Source: PALSA-612 sp046729255 (GTDB taxonomy: Bacteria; Actinomycetota; Thermoleophilia; Gaiellales; Gaiellaceae). Taken from it: a stretch of 64,000 nt of DNA. This document shows positions 34,785 through 43,341 of this stretch, piece after piece. Numbering within the stretch: position 1 is the stretch's first letter; each line of letters begins with the position of its first letter. The stretch lies in assembly GCA_046729255.1 (NCBI GenBank), contig JBKPGF010000004.1, positions 47,602-111,601 on the forward strand, written 5' to 3'. Both the position numbers and the translations under genes were made by a program. A model generated the notes under the pieces. The model saw only the letters and a list, made by a program, of their open reading frames with translations. It did not search any database and had not been told where the DNA came from.

Positions 34785-35095
34785 GCGTCCTCCGCTCGAA
34801 TACCCTCGACTGTCACGTCGACACGGCCCGGCGGCGCGTCGAGCGTGTCGACGAGGGCCTCCGAGATGCGCGATTGAACGCGCTCGCCGAGCTCGGGCAG
34901 CACCGCCCCGCGCGGCGCGGTCAGGACGACGGCCACAGTCGCCGCCCCGTTCTCTCCGATCGAGACGTCGAGCCCCCGTCCCGTGCGCACGACACGGGCG
35001 CCGTCGACCTCCTCGGCAGCATGGCGGACGAGCTGCTCGAGCGCCTTCGGCTCGAGCGAGACGGTGCCGAGTGTCGTCCGGGCCACCTCGATCAT
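34781..35095 (-). CDS. Asp23/Gls24 family (DUF322) envelope stress response protein
   Basis: 104 residues from ATG 35095, overlapping the accC stop by 4 bases. IEVARTTLGTVSLEPKALEQLVRHAAEEVDGARVV and later VAVVLTAPRGAVLPELGERVQSRISEAL match the Asp23/AmaP-associated family. These proteins are found near accC-nusB in many Gram-positives; their exact function is unclear. Confidence 0.85.
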   Translation of the reverse strand: MIEVARTTLGTVSLEPKALEQLVRHAAEEVDGARVVRTGRGLDVSIGENGAATVAVVLTAPRGAVLPELGERVQSRISEALVDTLDAPPGRVDVTVEGIRAEDA

Positions 35096-36450
35096 CGCTT
35101 GGCTAACGCGGGGAGCAGAGCGCTCGCGTCGTCGAGGAACGATGTCGAGTAGCTGCCGGTCACGAAAGACTCGCTCTGCATGATGTCGATCGCGAGCTCG
35201 CGGGTCGTGCACACGCCCTCAATCTCGAGCTCTTCGAGGGCCCGGCGGCAACGGGCGATCGTGGCCGGGCGGTCGAGGTCCCAGACGACGAGCTTTGCGA
35301 TCAGCGAGTCGTAGTGCGGCGGCACCTCCGTGCCGTCCTCGACATGCGTGTCCACGCGGTCGAACGGCCCCAGCGGTGGTCGGAAGCGGGTCACGCGGCC
35401 GGGAGACGGTGCGAAGCCCGCGGCGGGATCCTCCGCGTTCAAGCGCACCTCGATGGCGTGCCCGCCGCGCGGTGCGCGACCGGTGAGCGACAACGGCTCA
35501 CCGGCGGCGACGCGCAGCTGCTCCCGCACGAGGTCGAGCCCCGTGCAGAGCTCCGTCACCGGGTGCTCCACCTGGAGCCGCGCGTTCAGCTCGATGAAGT
35601 GGAACGCGCCGTCCGGGCCGACGAGGAACTCGAAAGTGCCGGCGTTCGTATAGCCAACGGCGCGACACGCGCGCTCGGCGGCGGCCTCCATGTCCTCGCG
35701 CTGCTCGGGCGTCAGCGCCGGCGACGGGGACTCCTCGACGAGCTTCTGGTGACGCCGCTGGATCGAGCACTCGCGCTCGCCGAGCGTAAGCACATTCCCC
35801 GCGCCGTCCGCGAGCACCTGCACCTCGACGTGACGTGCCGGCACGAGCGCCTTCTCGACATACACGCGGCCGTCGCCGAACGCCGCCAGCGACTCGACCG
35901 ACGCGGTCTGAAACGTGCTCTCGAGGTCGGCACCTGAGCCGACCAGCCGCATGCCCTTCCCACCGCCGCCGGCGGCCGCCTTCAGCAGAACGGGATAGCC
36001 GAAGTCGTCGGCTGCCGCTCGAGCGTCGTCCGCCGTGGCCAGGCCGTCGGTGCCCGGGAGGACGGGCACCCCGGCAGCGGCCATCGCCGCCTTCGCGCGC
36101 ACCTTGTCCCCCATCTCCTCCATGACCTCGGCGGCGGGGCCGACGAAGACGAGGTCGTTCTCCGCGCACGTCCGGACGAACGCCGGGTTCTCTGCGAGGA
36201 AGCCGTACCCGGGGTGGATCGCGTCGCAGCCGGTCGTCTCCGCAGCGCCGATGATGGACGGGATCGAGAGATAGCTCTCGGCCGCCGGAGGTGGGCCGAT
36301 ACAGACCGCGCGGTCGGCGAGCCGTGTGTGGAGCGCATCGCGGTCGGCCGTCGAGTAGACGGCAACGGCCTCGATACCCAGCTCGTGGAGCGTGCGGATC
36401 ACCCGAACGGCGATCTCCCCGCGGTTGGCGATGAGCACACGGGTGAACAT
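35092..36450 (-). CDS. accC: Acetyl-CoA carboxylase, biotin carboxylase subunit
   Basis: 452 residues. ATP-dependent carboxylation of biotin on the carrier protein. ATP-grasp fold: VLIANRGEIAVRVIRT, HPGYGFLAEN, glycine-rich KAAAGGGGKGMR (about 159-170), ERECSIQRRHQKLVEE, and catalytic FIELNARLQVEHPVTE. Lies 14 bases downstream of the unusual carboxyltransferase/BCCP fusion gene, where accB normally sits. Confidence 0.97.
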   Translation of the reverse strand: MFTRVLIANRGEIAVRVIRTLHELGIEAVAVYSTADRDALHTRLADRAVCIGPPPAAESYLSIPSIIGAAETTGCDAIHPGYGFLAENPAFVRTCAENDLVFVGPAAEVMEEMGDKVRAKAAMAAAGVPVLPGTDGLATADDARAAADDFGYPVLLKAAAGGGGKGMRLVGSGADLESTFQTASVESLAAFGDGRVYVEKALVPARHVEVQVLADGAGNVLTLGERECSIQRRHQKLVEESPSPALTPEQREDMEAAAERACRAVGYTNAGTFEFLVGPDGAFHFIELNARLQVEHPVTELCTGLDLVREQLRVAAGEPLSLTGRAPRGGHAIEVRLNAEDPAAGFAPSPGRVTRFRPPLGPFDRVDTHVEDGTEVPPHYDSLIAKLVVWDLDRPATIARCRRALEELEIEGVCTTRELAIDIMQSESFVTGSYSTSFLDDASALLPALAKR

Positions 36451-36464
36451 GCGGCCAACGCTCC

Positions 36465-38273
36465 CTAGAGGACCGGCGGCCGGCCGTCGGCGAGCTCGAG
36501 CTCGAACAGGAGCTGGCCGTACTCGACCGGCTGGGCGTTCTCTGCGTGGATCGCCCGGACGATGCCAGCGTGCTCGACCTTGACCTCGTTCATGAGCTTC
36601 ATCGCCTCGAGGATGCAGAGCGTCTGGCCGGGTACGACGACGTCACCGATGCCGACGAACGGGCTCGCTCCCGGCTCGGACGCGCGATAGAACGTCCCCA
36701 CCATCGGCGCCTCGATGCGGAGCAGGTCGGGCGCAGGCGGCAGGTCGAGCACGGGCTCGAGCTCCTCCGTCATCTCGCCCGGCGACGCAGGGAGCGGCAG
36801 CGGCGGCGGCGCGTTGTCGTCCTGGCGCCGAACAGTCACGCGCATGCCGGCGTCCTCGAGCGTCACCTCCTGTACCCCTGATTCCTGCACGATGCGGACG
36901 ATCTCGCGAATGCGCTCGGACCGCGTCGGATCCTGCCCGACCGCGTCGTCCTCGTCGCGCTGGCCACGCCCGCGAATCGTCCGCAAGAGCGGCTCGGCGT
37001 CCTCGCCGAACAACGCGAGCAGGCAGAGCTCCTCGTCGCTCTTCGCGAGGCCTTCTCCCACCTCCCTGGCCGCGGCGACGTCGACCGGCGCCTCGTTCGC
37101 CGGCACGCCGCCGATCAGCTCGACCGCGCGCTCGACGGTCGGGTCGATCGCGGCCGGCGGTGATCCGAAATGGCCGGCGACGAGCGACTTCAGCTCGTCG
37201 ACGATCGTCTGATAGCGCTCGGCAGACAGGACGTGAACGAGCGCCTGCGAGGCGAGGATCTGTCCGATCGGCGAGGCGAGCGGGGGCGATCCGACCTCGG
37301 CGCGGATCTGCGCAAGCTCGTCGAGCACCTCCTCCATCCGGTCGCCGGCTGCGTTGGCGCGCAAGTGGACGTCGAGCGCAGCAACGAGCCCAGGCGGAAA
37401 CCGGTGCTGGGCTGCGAGCGTTGCCACGCGCGGCGCGGTGGGAGTGAGCGGGTCTTCGCCGATGAACTCGTCCACGAGATCGGACGCCTGCCAGACGCGG
37501 TCGACGTCGATGCCCGTGTCGAGACCGAGGCCGGCGAGCGCCGTCGCCGCCGACTCCGGCGACACGCGGTGCAATGTGAGCGCGAGCGGGTAGACGGCGG
37601 AGGCGATGAGGTCTGCGCCGGCTCGTGCCGCCTCGAGTGTCGCGGCCAACGCAACGCCGCCGGCGCCCTGGCAATAGAGGCCGACCGGGAGGCCAGAGGC
37701 CTCGCGGACCGCCCCGACGATGTCAGCCGCCCGCTGGGGAGTGAGAGATCCTGACGGATCGTGGACGAGCACCCTGGCGGCGCCGAGCTCCGGCAGGTGC
37801 CGCGAGTGCTCGACGAGCACGTCCGTGTCCTCCCTGCGCGTAGGGCTGTAGACAAGCCCGGCGTCGAACTCGCGGCCGGCGGCGGTGATGGCCGACGCGG
37901 CCTCGCGAAGGTTCGATACGTCGTTCAGGGGATCGTGCAGGCGAAAGACGTCGATGCCGCTCTCGGCCGCGCAGGCGACGAAGCGTTGCGCGAGGTCGAC
38001 GTCCACCGGCCGCGAGCCGACGAGGAAGCGGCCGCGCAACGCCATCGCGAGCGGCGTCTTCGTGCGGGCGTGGATGGCGCGGATCCGTTCCCACGGGCTC
38101 TCGACGCCGCGGCGCACCGCCGCGTCGAAGCACCCGCCGCCCGAGACCTCGAGATACGCGAAGCCCGCGGTGTCGAGGATCTCCGCCAACCGGAGCTGCT
38201 CGGCCGTCGGCAGCCGGCCGGCAAGCGGCTCCTGGCCGAGCAGACGCAGCGTCGTGTCGGCGAGCTTCGGCAT
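36465..38273 (-). CDS. Degenerate pyruvate-carboxylase-type carboxyltransferase fused to full AccB biotin carrier
   Basis: 602 residues from ATG 38273. Residues 1 to ~445 align with the HMGL-like/PYC_OADA carboxyltransferase (DTTLR, EVSGGGCFDAAVRRGVESPWERIR, LRGRFLVGSRP, ESGIDVFRLHDPLND). But the motif RDxHQS is RLLGQE (Asp to Leu11), IKDMAG is VHDPSG (carbamylated Lys to His171), and LHTHDTSG is LYCQGAGG (both His lost, Tyr200 and Gln202). So all four metal ligands known from pyruvate carboxylase are absent. Residues ~454-602 are a complete AccB: an N-terminal IREIVRIVQESG segment, a Pro linker, and biotinyl EAMKLMNE with Lys559. It sits between efp and accC, so it very likely serves as the carrier for AccC. 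Confidence 0.85.
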   Translation of the reverse strand: MPKLADTTLRLLGQEPLAGRLPTAEQLRLAEILDTAGFAYLEVSGGGCFDAAVRRGVESPWERIRAIHARTKTPLAMALRGRFLVGSRPVDVDLAQRFVACAAESGIDVFRLHDPLNDVSNLREAASAITAAGREFDAGLVYSPTRREDTDVLVEHSRHLPELGAARVLVHDPSGSLTPQRAADIVGAVREASGLPVGLYCQGAGGVALAATLEAARAGADLIASAVYPLALTLHRVSPESAATALAGLGLDTGIDVDRVWQASDLVDEFIGEDPLTPTAPRVATLAAQHRFPPGLVAALDVHLRANAAGDRMEEVLDELAQIRAEVGSPPLASPIGQILASQALVHVLSAERYQTIVDELKSLVAGHFGSPPAAIDPTVERAVELIGGVPANEAPVDVAAAREVGEGLAKSDEELCLLALFGEDAEPLLRTIRGRGQRDEDDAVGQDPTRSERIREIVRIVQESGVQEVTLEDAGMRVTVRRQDDNAPPPLPLPASPGEMTEELEPVLDLPPAPDLLRIEAPMVGTFYRASEPGASPFVGIGDVVVPGQTLCILEAMKLMNEVKVEHAGIVRAIHAENAQPVEYGQLLFELELADGRPPVL

Positions 38274-38281
38274 CGCCCCGG

Positions 38282-38287
38282 ACCTTA
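38282..38287 (-). promoter_or_regulatory. Candidate -10 ahead of the carboxyltransferase/BCCP gene
   Basis: TAAGGT on the minus strand, eight bases before the ATG. The 129-base efp-to-fusion gap also holds a weak GGCCG/CGGCC hairpin; nothing else is seen. Confidence 0.3.
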
Positions 38288-38402
38288 ACGACAATGCGCC
38301 GGTGCGCCCGCCGGACGACTTCCTGCCGGTGTTCGAGTTCTCCGAGCGGCGTCAGCCTTCGGCAAAGGCCGGCTTCGCGGCCGTTAGGGGGAGGCGGCCA
38401 GG

Positions 38403-38969
38403 CTACGCCCGAGAGATGTAGCGTTTCTCGCGGGGGTCGATCTTGATGCGATCGCCGGAGTTGACGAAGAGCGGAACCTGGACGACCGCCCCCGTCTCGA
38501 GCGTCGCCGGCTTCGTGACGCTCGAGACCGTGTCGCCGCGCACGCCCGGCTCCGTCTGCGATACCGTCAGCTCCACCGCCGACGGCAGCTGGATCCCGGA
38601 GGGCTTGCCGTCTACCGTCAGCAGCTGCACGGAGCTGGAAGGCTCGACGAACGCGAGTTCGGCCTCGAGGTCTGAGCGAGGCAGATGGATCTGCTCGTAC
38701 GTCTCCTCGTCCATGAAGACGACTTCGGCTCCCGCGTCGTAGAGGTACTGGACGCTCTTCACCTCCGTGTGGATGCGCGGGAACTTCTCGCCCGCCCGGA
38801 ACGTCTTGTCGACGACTGCGCCCGAACCGAGGTTCTTGAGCTTCGTGCGCACGAAGGCGCCACCCTTGCCCGGCTTCACGTGCTGGAACTCGACGATGCG
38901 CCAGACGTCGCCATCGATGTCGATATGCATGCCGTTCTTGAACTGGTTGGTGTTGACGACGTCGGCCAC
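38403..38969 (-). CDS. efp: Elongation factor P
   Basis: 188 residues, three beta barrels. Rescues ribosomes stalled on polyproline. The loop that reaches the peptidyl transferase centre is VKPGKGGAFVR with Lys35 at the tip; no modification enzyme for it is seen in the window. GTG start preceded by TACACT with six bases between, so the message is probably leaderless even though the gene lies inside a long cluster. Confidence 0.96.
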   Translation of the reverse strand: MADVVNTNQFKNGMHIDIDGDVWRIVEFQHVKPGKGGAFVRTKLKNLGSGAVVDKTFRAGEKFPRIHTEVKSVQYLYDAGAEVVFMDEETYEQIHLPRSDLEAELAFVEPSSSVQLLTVDGKPSGIQLPSAVELTVSQTEPGVRGDTVSSVTKPATLETGAVVQVPLFVNSGDRIKIDPREKRYISRA

Positions 38970-38975
38970 GGCGCC

Positions 38976-38981
38976 AGTGTA
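38976..38981 (-). promoter_or_regulatory. Candidate -10 of a leaderless efp promoter
   Basis: TACACT on the minus strand, six bases before the efp GTG. It lies in a 200-base gap after pepP, which fits an internal promoter. Confidence 0.5.
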
Positions 38982-39116
38982 GAGCCTCGCTGCGAGCAGT
39001 AAGCCGGGCTGGCGTTCCTGGGGCGACGCTCGTCACGCGGGCAAGCACGAGGAGCGAGGACGGTATTCGATACGGACTCGCGACGAGAGCAAAGCCTGCG
39101 GCCGCGAGCGGCGTCA

Positions 39117-39157
39117 GGTCGCCCGGCCAGCGCCTCGGCCGCTCGGAGAGGGCGACC
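39117..39157. terminator. Composite hairpin between pepP and efp
   Basis: Outer 8-bp stem GGTCGCCC/GGGCGACC and an inner AGCG/CGCT pair, 13 bases beyond the pepP stop. It may end part of the upstream transcript before the efp promoter. Confidence 0.4.
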
Positions 39158-39169
39158 GGCCAGGGACGA

Positions 39170-40207
39170 TCAGCTGACGGTCACCGGCTCCTTGGTGAAG
39201 GGCGTCAGCACTTCGGGGCCATCGTCCGTGACGATGACGAGGTCTTCGATCCGGATCCCGCCGAGACCTGGGAGGTAGATGCCGGGCTCGACGGTAACGA
39301 CGTTGCCGACCGCGAGCGTGCTCTCGAGCTCCGGATTGAGCCACGGTGCCTCGTGCACCTCGAGGCCGACGCCATGTCCGAGGCCGTGCCCGAAGCGATC
39401 GCCGAAACCGGCATCCTCGATGATCGAGCGCGCGACGCGGTCGACTGCAATGCCGTCGGCGCCTGAGACGACGGCCTCGAGCGACGCCTGCTGGGCATGC
39501 AGCGTGACCTGGTACGCCTCTTCGAGCTCGGCGGGGAGGGGCCCGGTGACAAAGGTCCGGGTGCAGTCCGAGCAGTAGCCGTTGACGCGGCAGCCGGCGT
39601 CGACGACGACCGTCTCCCCCACCTCGATCCGCCGGTCCCCGGGTGACGCGTGCGGCGAGGCGCCCGTGGGGCCGGATCCCACCGCGGTCGAGAAAGCCGC
39701 GTCGTCGGCTCCTACTTCGTGGAGAAGCTCCGCCATCCGCCATACGAGCTCGCGCTCCGTGCGCCCGACGAACGGCTCGTCCGCAAGTCGGGCGAACGCC
39801 TCGTTGAGGATCGCCCCGGAGCGCCGAATGGCGGCCAGCTCCGCGCTGTCCTTCACCTCGCGCAGCCGCTCCACGAGGCCGCGGCGCGGCACGAGCTCGA
39901 GCCCACCTCCGGTGAGCATCTCCCAGCGTGCATGCGTCAGCCAATCCGTCTCGAACCCGATCCGGCCCGCCAGCCGTTCCGCGAGGTCGGCATAGAGATT
40001 GCGGTGGGTCCGCACGGCCTCGACGCCGCGAATGGCCTGGGCACGCTCGAGATACCGGAAGTCCGTGAAGAGCTGAACGGTGTCTGCGCCGATGAGCATC
40101 GCAGCGTTCGTGCTGTCGAGTCCGCAGAGGTAGCGAACGTTGACGGGGCTCGAGACGAGAAGCGGCTCCTCGAGCACTGCCTGGAGACGCTCGACGCGAT
40201 CCTTCAC
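39170..40207 (-). CDS. Xaa-Pro aminopeptidase/dipeptidase (M24 family)
   Basis: 345 residues. Creatinase-like N-terminal domain (to about 120) then a pita-bread metallopeptidase: VVDAGCRVNGYCSDCTRTF (first Asp ligands), GHGLGHGVGLEVHEAP (His ligand), TVEPGIYLPGLGGIRIEDL (Glu ligands). Releases or splits residues before proline. Overlaps aroQ by 4 bases; the pepP-efp pairing is common in Gram-positives. Confidence 0.92.
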   Translation of the reverse strand: MKDRVERLQAVLEEPLLVSSPVNVRYLCGLDSTNAAMLIGADTVQLFTDFRYLERAQAIRGVEAVRTHRNLYADLAERLAGRIGFETDWLTHARWEMLTGGGLELVPRRGLVERLREVKDSAELAAIRRSGAILNEAFARLADEPFVGRTERELVWRMAELLHEVGADDAAFSTAVGSGPTGASPHASPGDRRIEVGETVVVDAGCRVNGYCSDCTRTFVTGPLPAELEEAYQVTLHAQQASLEAVVSGADGIAVDRVARSIIEDAGFGDRFGHGLGHGVGLEVHEAPWLNPELESTLAVGNVVTVEPGIYLPGLGGIRIEDLVIVTDDGPEVLTPFTKEPVTVS

Positions 40208-40635
40208 GCAGACACCTCCGCGAAGTACTCGAGCGCTTCGCGATAGCCGTCAGGCCCTTTCCCGATCACGCGCTTGACGGCGAGATCGGAGATGACCGAC
40301 ACGCGCCGCCACTCCTCGCGCTCGTCGACGTTCGAGAGGTGAACCTCTACGACGGGAACGTCGAGCAGCTCGACGGCATCCCGGATCGCATAGCTGTAGT
40401 GCGTCCAGGCAGCCGGGTTGACGACTACCCCGTCCGCGATCTCGTGCATCTCGTGGAGCCACTCGATGTACTGGCCCTCGTCGTTCGTCTGGCGGCAGCG
40501 GACGCCGATGCCGAGCTCCTTGCCCCACTCGTAGATCCGCGACTCGAGCTCGTTCAGCGACAGCCCGCCGTACACCTCGGGATCCCGCCGACCGAGCACA
40601 TCGAGATTGACGCCGTTCAGGACTTCCACCCGCAT
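40204..40635 (-). CDS. aroQ: 3-dehydroquinate dehydratase, type II
   Basis: 143 residues from ATG 40635. Dehydrates 3-dehydroquinate in the shikimate pathway. VLNGVNLDVLGRRDPEVYGG gives the catalytic Arg/Tyr region, RQTNDEGQYIEWLHE the loop, NPAAWTHYSYAIRDA the conserved Asn and His-equivalent stretch, and EVHLSNVDEREEWR the substrate site. In VNPAAWTHYS the 'GA' usual before the Thr/His is AAW. The ATG overlaps the stop of a doubtful 68-codon frame. Confidence 0.94.
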   Translation of the reverse strand: MRVEVLNGVNLDVLGRRDPEVYGGLSLNELESRIYEWGKELGIGVRCRQTNDEGQYIEWLHEMHEIADGVVVNPAAWTHYSYAIRDAVELLDVPVVEVHLSNVDEREEWRRVSVISDLAVKRVIGKGPDGYREALEYFAEVSA

Positions 40636-40691
40636 CAGAGGGCTGTTGTCGAGAAAATCGCACGCCCTGACCCGCTTCTCGGTTGCCACGG

Positions 40692-40749
40692 GCGCGCGCG
40701 AACGGCGAGGCCAAGGCCCGAAGCGCCTTGGCGAGCCGTGAGCGCGCGC
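40692..40749. repeat. Long interrupted palindrome between aroK/B and aroQ
   Basis: Three nested stems: GCGCGCGC (8 bp), ACGGC/GCCGT (5 bp) and GCCAAGGC/GCCTTGGC (8 bp) with a 7-base loop, 58 bases in all. A strong RNA hairpin on either strand. It could end the upstream transcript or be a REP-like element. Confidence 0.7.
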
Positions 40750-40861
40750 AGCGCCCACGACGAGCCGCCGCGAACGCGGCGCGGTCGCGTGGTCGCGGCC
40801 GTGGTGACCGGAAGCGATGTCAGGCGTCGCGAGGATCTCACATCAGTCCTCCTTGTCGAAT

Positions 40862-42226
40862 CTATGCGATGAGTTCGTCGAGCGCGCGCCGCACATCGCC
40901 ATCCGGCAGCTCGATGCCGGTGCGGGGCTTCCCGGGAGCATCCAGGAGCACGAGCTGCACTCGTCCGCCGCGTGTTTTCTTGTCCCGCTGAAGAGCGACC
41001 CACGCGAGATCGGCGTCGACCCGTGCAGGCTCCGGCGCGAGCAGCTCCTCGACGTGGCCCACCTCGTCGGGCAGGCCGGACAGGCGGAGGGCCGCCAGGA
41101 GGCCCAGGGCGACAGCCTGCCCGTGCGGCAGCTCGTACGACGATGCCGCCTCGAGGGCGTGGGCGAACGTGTGGCCGAGGTTGAGCATCGCCCGCTCGCC
41201 CTCGTCGCGCGGGTCGCGGAGACAGACGGTTGCCTTGAACGCCGCGCAACGGCGGACGAGCTCCGGGTCGTTGAGCTCCCAGACGGGCTCGCCCGCGAGC
41301 AGTCCGGTCTTCACGACCTCGGCCATCCCGTTGCAACGCTCGAGGTTCGGCAAGGTCGCGAGCAGCTCGGCGTCGATGATCGTGCGCCGAGGCCAGTGGA
41401 ACGCGCCGACGAGGTTCTTTCCCTCGGGGAGGTCGATGCCGGTTTTGCCACCGATGGCGGCGTCCACCTGCCCCACGAGCGTCGTCGGCACGGCGATCCA
41501 CGGGATCCCGCGCAGATAGCCACCGGCGACGAAGCCGCCGACGTCGGTCGTCGATCCCCCGCCGATCGCGACGAGCGCGCCTCCCCTCTCCAGGCGAAGC
41601 TCTCGCCAGAGCCGCGTGCACACGTCGAGCGACTTCGCCCGCTCTCCAGGCGGTACCACGTGTGCGGGAACCTCGCGCGGCGCCGGATGGAGCTCCCGCA
41701 CCCGCTCGTCGATGACGACTTCCGCCTGTTCCGGGACAAGCTCGAAGAGCCGGGCATAGGCGCCGAGCTCGGCGTGGATTCCGGCTGCCGCGAGCACGAT
41801 GCCGTCGGCGTCTTCCGCGCGGCCGCCCGCCCCCTCCTCGTACAGCGGCAGGCGCTGCTCGTAAAGCTGGCGGAACTGGACCTCGCTCTGCGCCAGCGGA
41901 CGGCGTTCCGAACGTCGCGCTCTGCGCCATGCCTCCTCGACGTCCACCTCGACAAAGACCGTGAACGCCCGCTCGTGCAGTAGTTGCGCCGTCTGCTGGG
42001 AGACCATCGCGCCCCCGCCGAGGGAGATGACGGCCGGCGGCGCCGAGTTGAGCGCCTCTCGCGCGAGCTGCTGCTCGATCGCGCGGAACTCGACCTCGCC
42101 GCGTGTCGCGAAGATCGTCGAGATCGACTCCGAGGCGTGCCGCTCGATCTCGGCGTCGAGGTCTACGAACGGGCGGCCGAGACGCTCTGCAACCTCGTGT
42201 CCCAGCGTCGTCTTGCCGGCGCCCAT
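40862..42226 (-). CDS. Shikimate kinase/3-dehydroquinate synthase fusion
   Basis: 454 residues from the only ordinary start (ATG 42226). Residues 1 to ~145 are AroK: P-loop GAGKTTLG, D(L)DAEIE, GGGAM. Residues ~150-454 are AroB: GERAKSLDV, AIGGGSTTDVGGFVAGGYLRGIPW, VPTTLVGQVDAAIGGKTGID, and metal ligands in GHTFAHALE and HGQAVALG. The AroK domain normally begins with a beta strand before the P-loop, and the frame upstream of the ATG does code for EHRHLALIGF, so the real start is probably a rare codon upstream (see findings). The fusion links non-consecutive steps 2 and 5 of the pathway. Confidence 0.92.
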   Translation of the reverse strand: MGAGKTTLGHEVAERLGRPFVDLDAEIERHASESISTIFATRGEVEFRAIEQQLAREALNSAPPAVISLGGGAMVSQQTAQLLHERAFTVFVEVDVEEAWRRARRSERRPLAQSEVQFRQLYEQRLPLYEEGAGGRAEDADGIVLAAAGIHAELGAYARLFELVPEQAEVVIDERVRELHPAPREVPAHVVPPGERAKSLDVCTRLWRELRLERGGALVAIGGGSTTDVGGFVAGGYLRGIPWIAVPTTLVGQVDAAIGGKTGIDLPEGKNLVGAFHWPRRTIIDAELLATLPNLERCNGMAEVVKTGLLAGEPVWELNDPELVRRCAAFKATVCLRDPRDEGERAMLNLGHTFAHALEAASSYELPHGQAVALGLLAALRLSGLPDEVGHVEELLAPEPARVDADLAWVALQRDKKTRGGRVQLVLLDAPGKPRTGIELPDGDVRRALDELIA

Positions 42227-42255
42227 GAAGCCGATGAGCGCGAGATGGCGGTGCT

Positions 42256-43341
42256 CTATCGGGGACGCCAGTCGATCCGCTCCAGGTAGGCACGGTGTGC
42301 GCTGACGAAGTCCCCGAGCGCATCGCCGCCGAACTTCTCGCGGGCGGCGCGGGCGAGCTCGAACGCCACGGACGCCTCCGCGACAACGGCCAGTGCTTCT
42401 ACCGCCGCGGTGTCCGATCGCTCGACCAGGGCCTCGGCCGGCTCGCCGGTCGCGAGGTCGACGGTCCGCAGTGGCCGCATCAACGTCGGCAGCGGCTTCA
42501 TCGCCGCCCTGACGACGACCTCCTCGCCGTTCGAGACCCCGGCCTCGATGCCGCCGGCGCGGTTCGTCTCGCGATGGAGGCCGCCTTCGTCGCGGGCGAT
42601 CTCGTCGTGTGCCTCTGACCCGCGTAGCCCGGCCAGTGCGAAGCCGTCTCCGACCTCGACGCCCTTCACGGCCTGGATACCCATGAGGGCCGCGGCAAGC
42701 CGTGCATCGAGCCGCTCATCGCGCGTCGCGTACGAGCCGAGGCCCGGCGGCACGCCACGCGCCGTCACTCCGACGACGCCGCCGATCGTGTCACGCTCCT
42801 TGCGCGCGTCGTCGACGCGACCGGCGAGCGCCTCGAGATCGACGACGCTGCCCGCCGCCTCGATGCCGATCTCGCGGAGCAGCGCCTTCGCCACCGCGCC
42901 GGCAGCGACCGTGACGGCCGTCTGGCGGGCGCTCGCCCGCTCGAGCGCGTCGCGCAGGTCCTCGAGGCCGAACTTCATCGCGCCGGCGAGATCCGCGTGC
43001 CCCGGGCGAGGCGTCGTCACCGGCGTCGTGCCCTTGCCCGAGGGCTCTCCCTCGGCCGGCCAGGGACTCATCCCCCATTCCCAGTTGGCGTGGTCACGGT
43101 TCCGAACGACGAGCGCGAGCGGCGTGCCGAGCGTCCGCCCGTGCCTAAGGCCGGCGAGCACCTCCACCTCGTCCGTCTCGATCTTCTGGCGCGGGCTGCG
43201 CCCGTATCCCTGCTGGCGGCGACGCAGATCGGCGTTGATCGCATCTCGATCGAGCTCGAGCCCGGCGGGCAGGCCGGTGACGATCGCGACGAGCCCAGGC
43301 CCGTGTGACTCCCCCGCTGTGACGAGGCCGAGCGTGCTCAC
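42256..43341 (-). CDS. aroC: Chorismate synthase
   Basis: 361 residues from GTG 43341. Makes chorismate from EPSP with reduced FMN. TAGESHGPGLVAIVTGLPAG, RRRQQGYGRSPRQKIETD, RPGHADLAGAMKFG and the later ARQTAVTVAAGAVAKALL blocks are all in place. GTGA overlap with aroE. Ends RIDWRPR; its TAG overlaps the frame of the following aroK/aroB gene. Confidence 0.96.
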   Translation of the reverse strand: MSTLGLVTAGESHGPGLVAIVTGLPAGLELDRDAINADLRRRQQGYGRSPRQKIETDEVEVLAGLRHGRTLGTPLALVVRNRDHANWEWGMSPWPAEGEPSGKGTTPVTTPRPGHADLAGAMKFGLEDLRDALERASARQTAVTVAAGAVAKALLREIGIEAAGSVVDLEALAGRVDDARKERDTIGGVVGVTARGVPPGLGSYATRDERLDARLAAALMGIQAVKGVEVGDGFALAGLRGSEAHDEIARDEGGLHRETNRAGGIEAGVSNGEEVVVRAAMKPLPTLMRPLRTVDLATGEPAEALVERSDTAAVEALAVVAEASVAFELARAAREKFGGDALGDFVSAHRAYLERIDWRPR

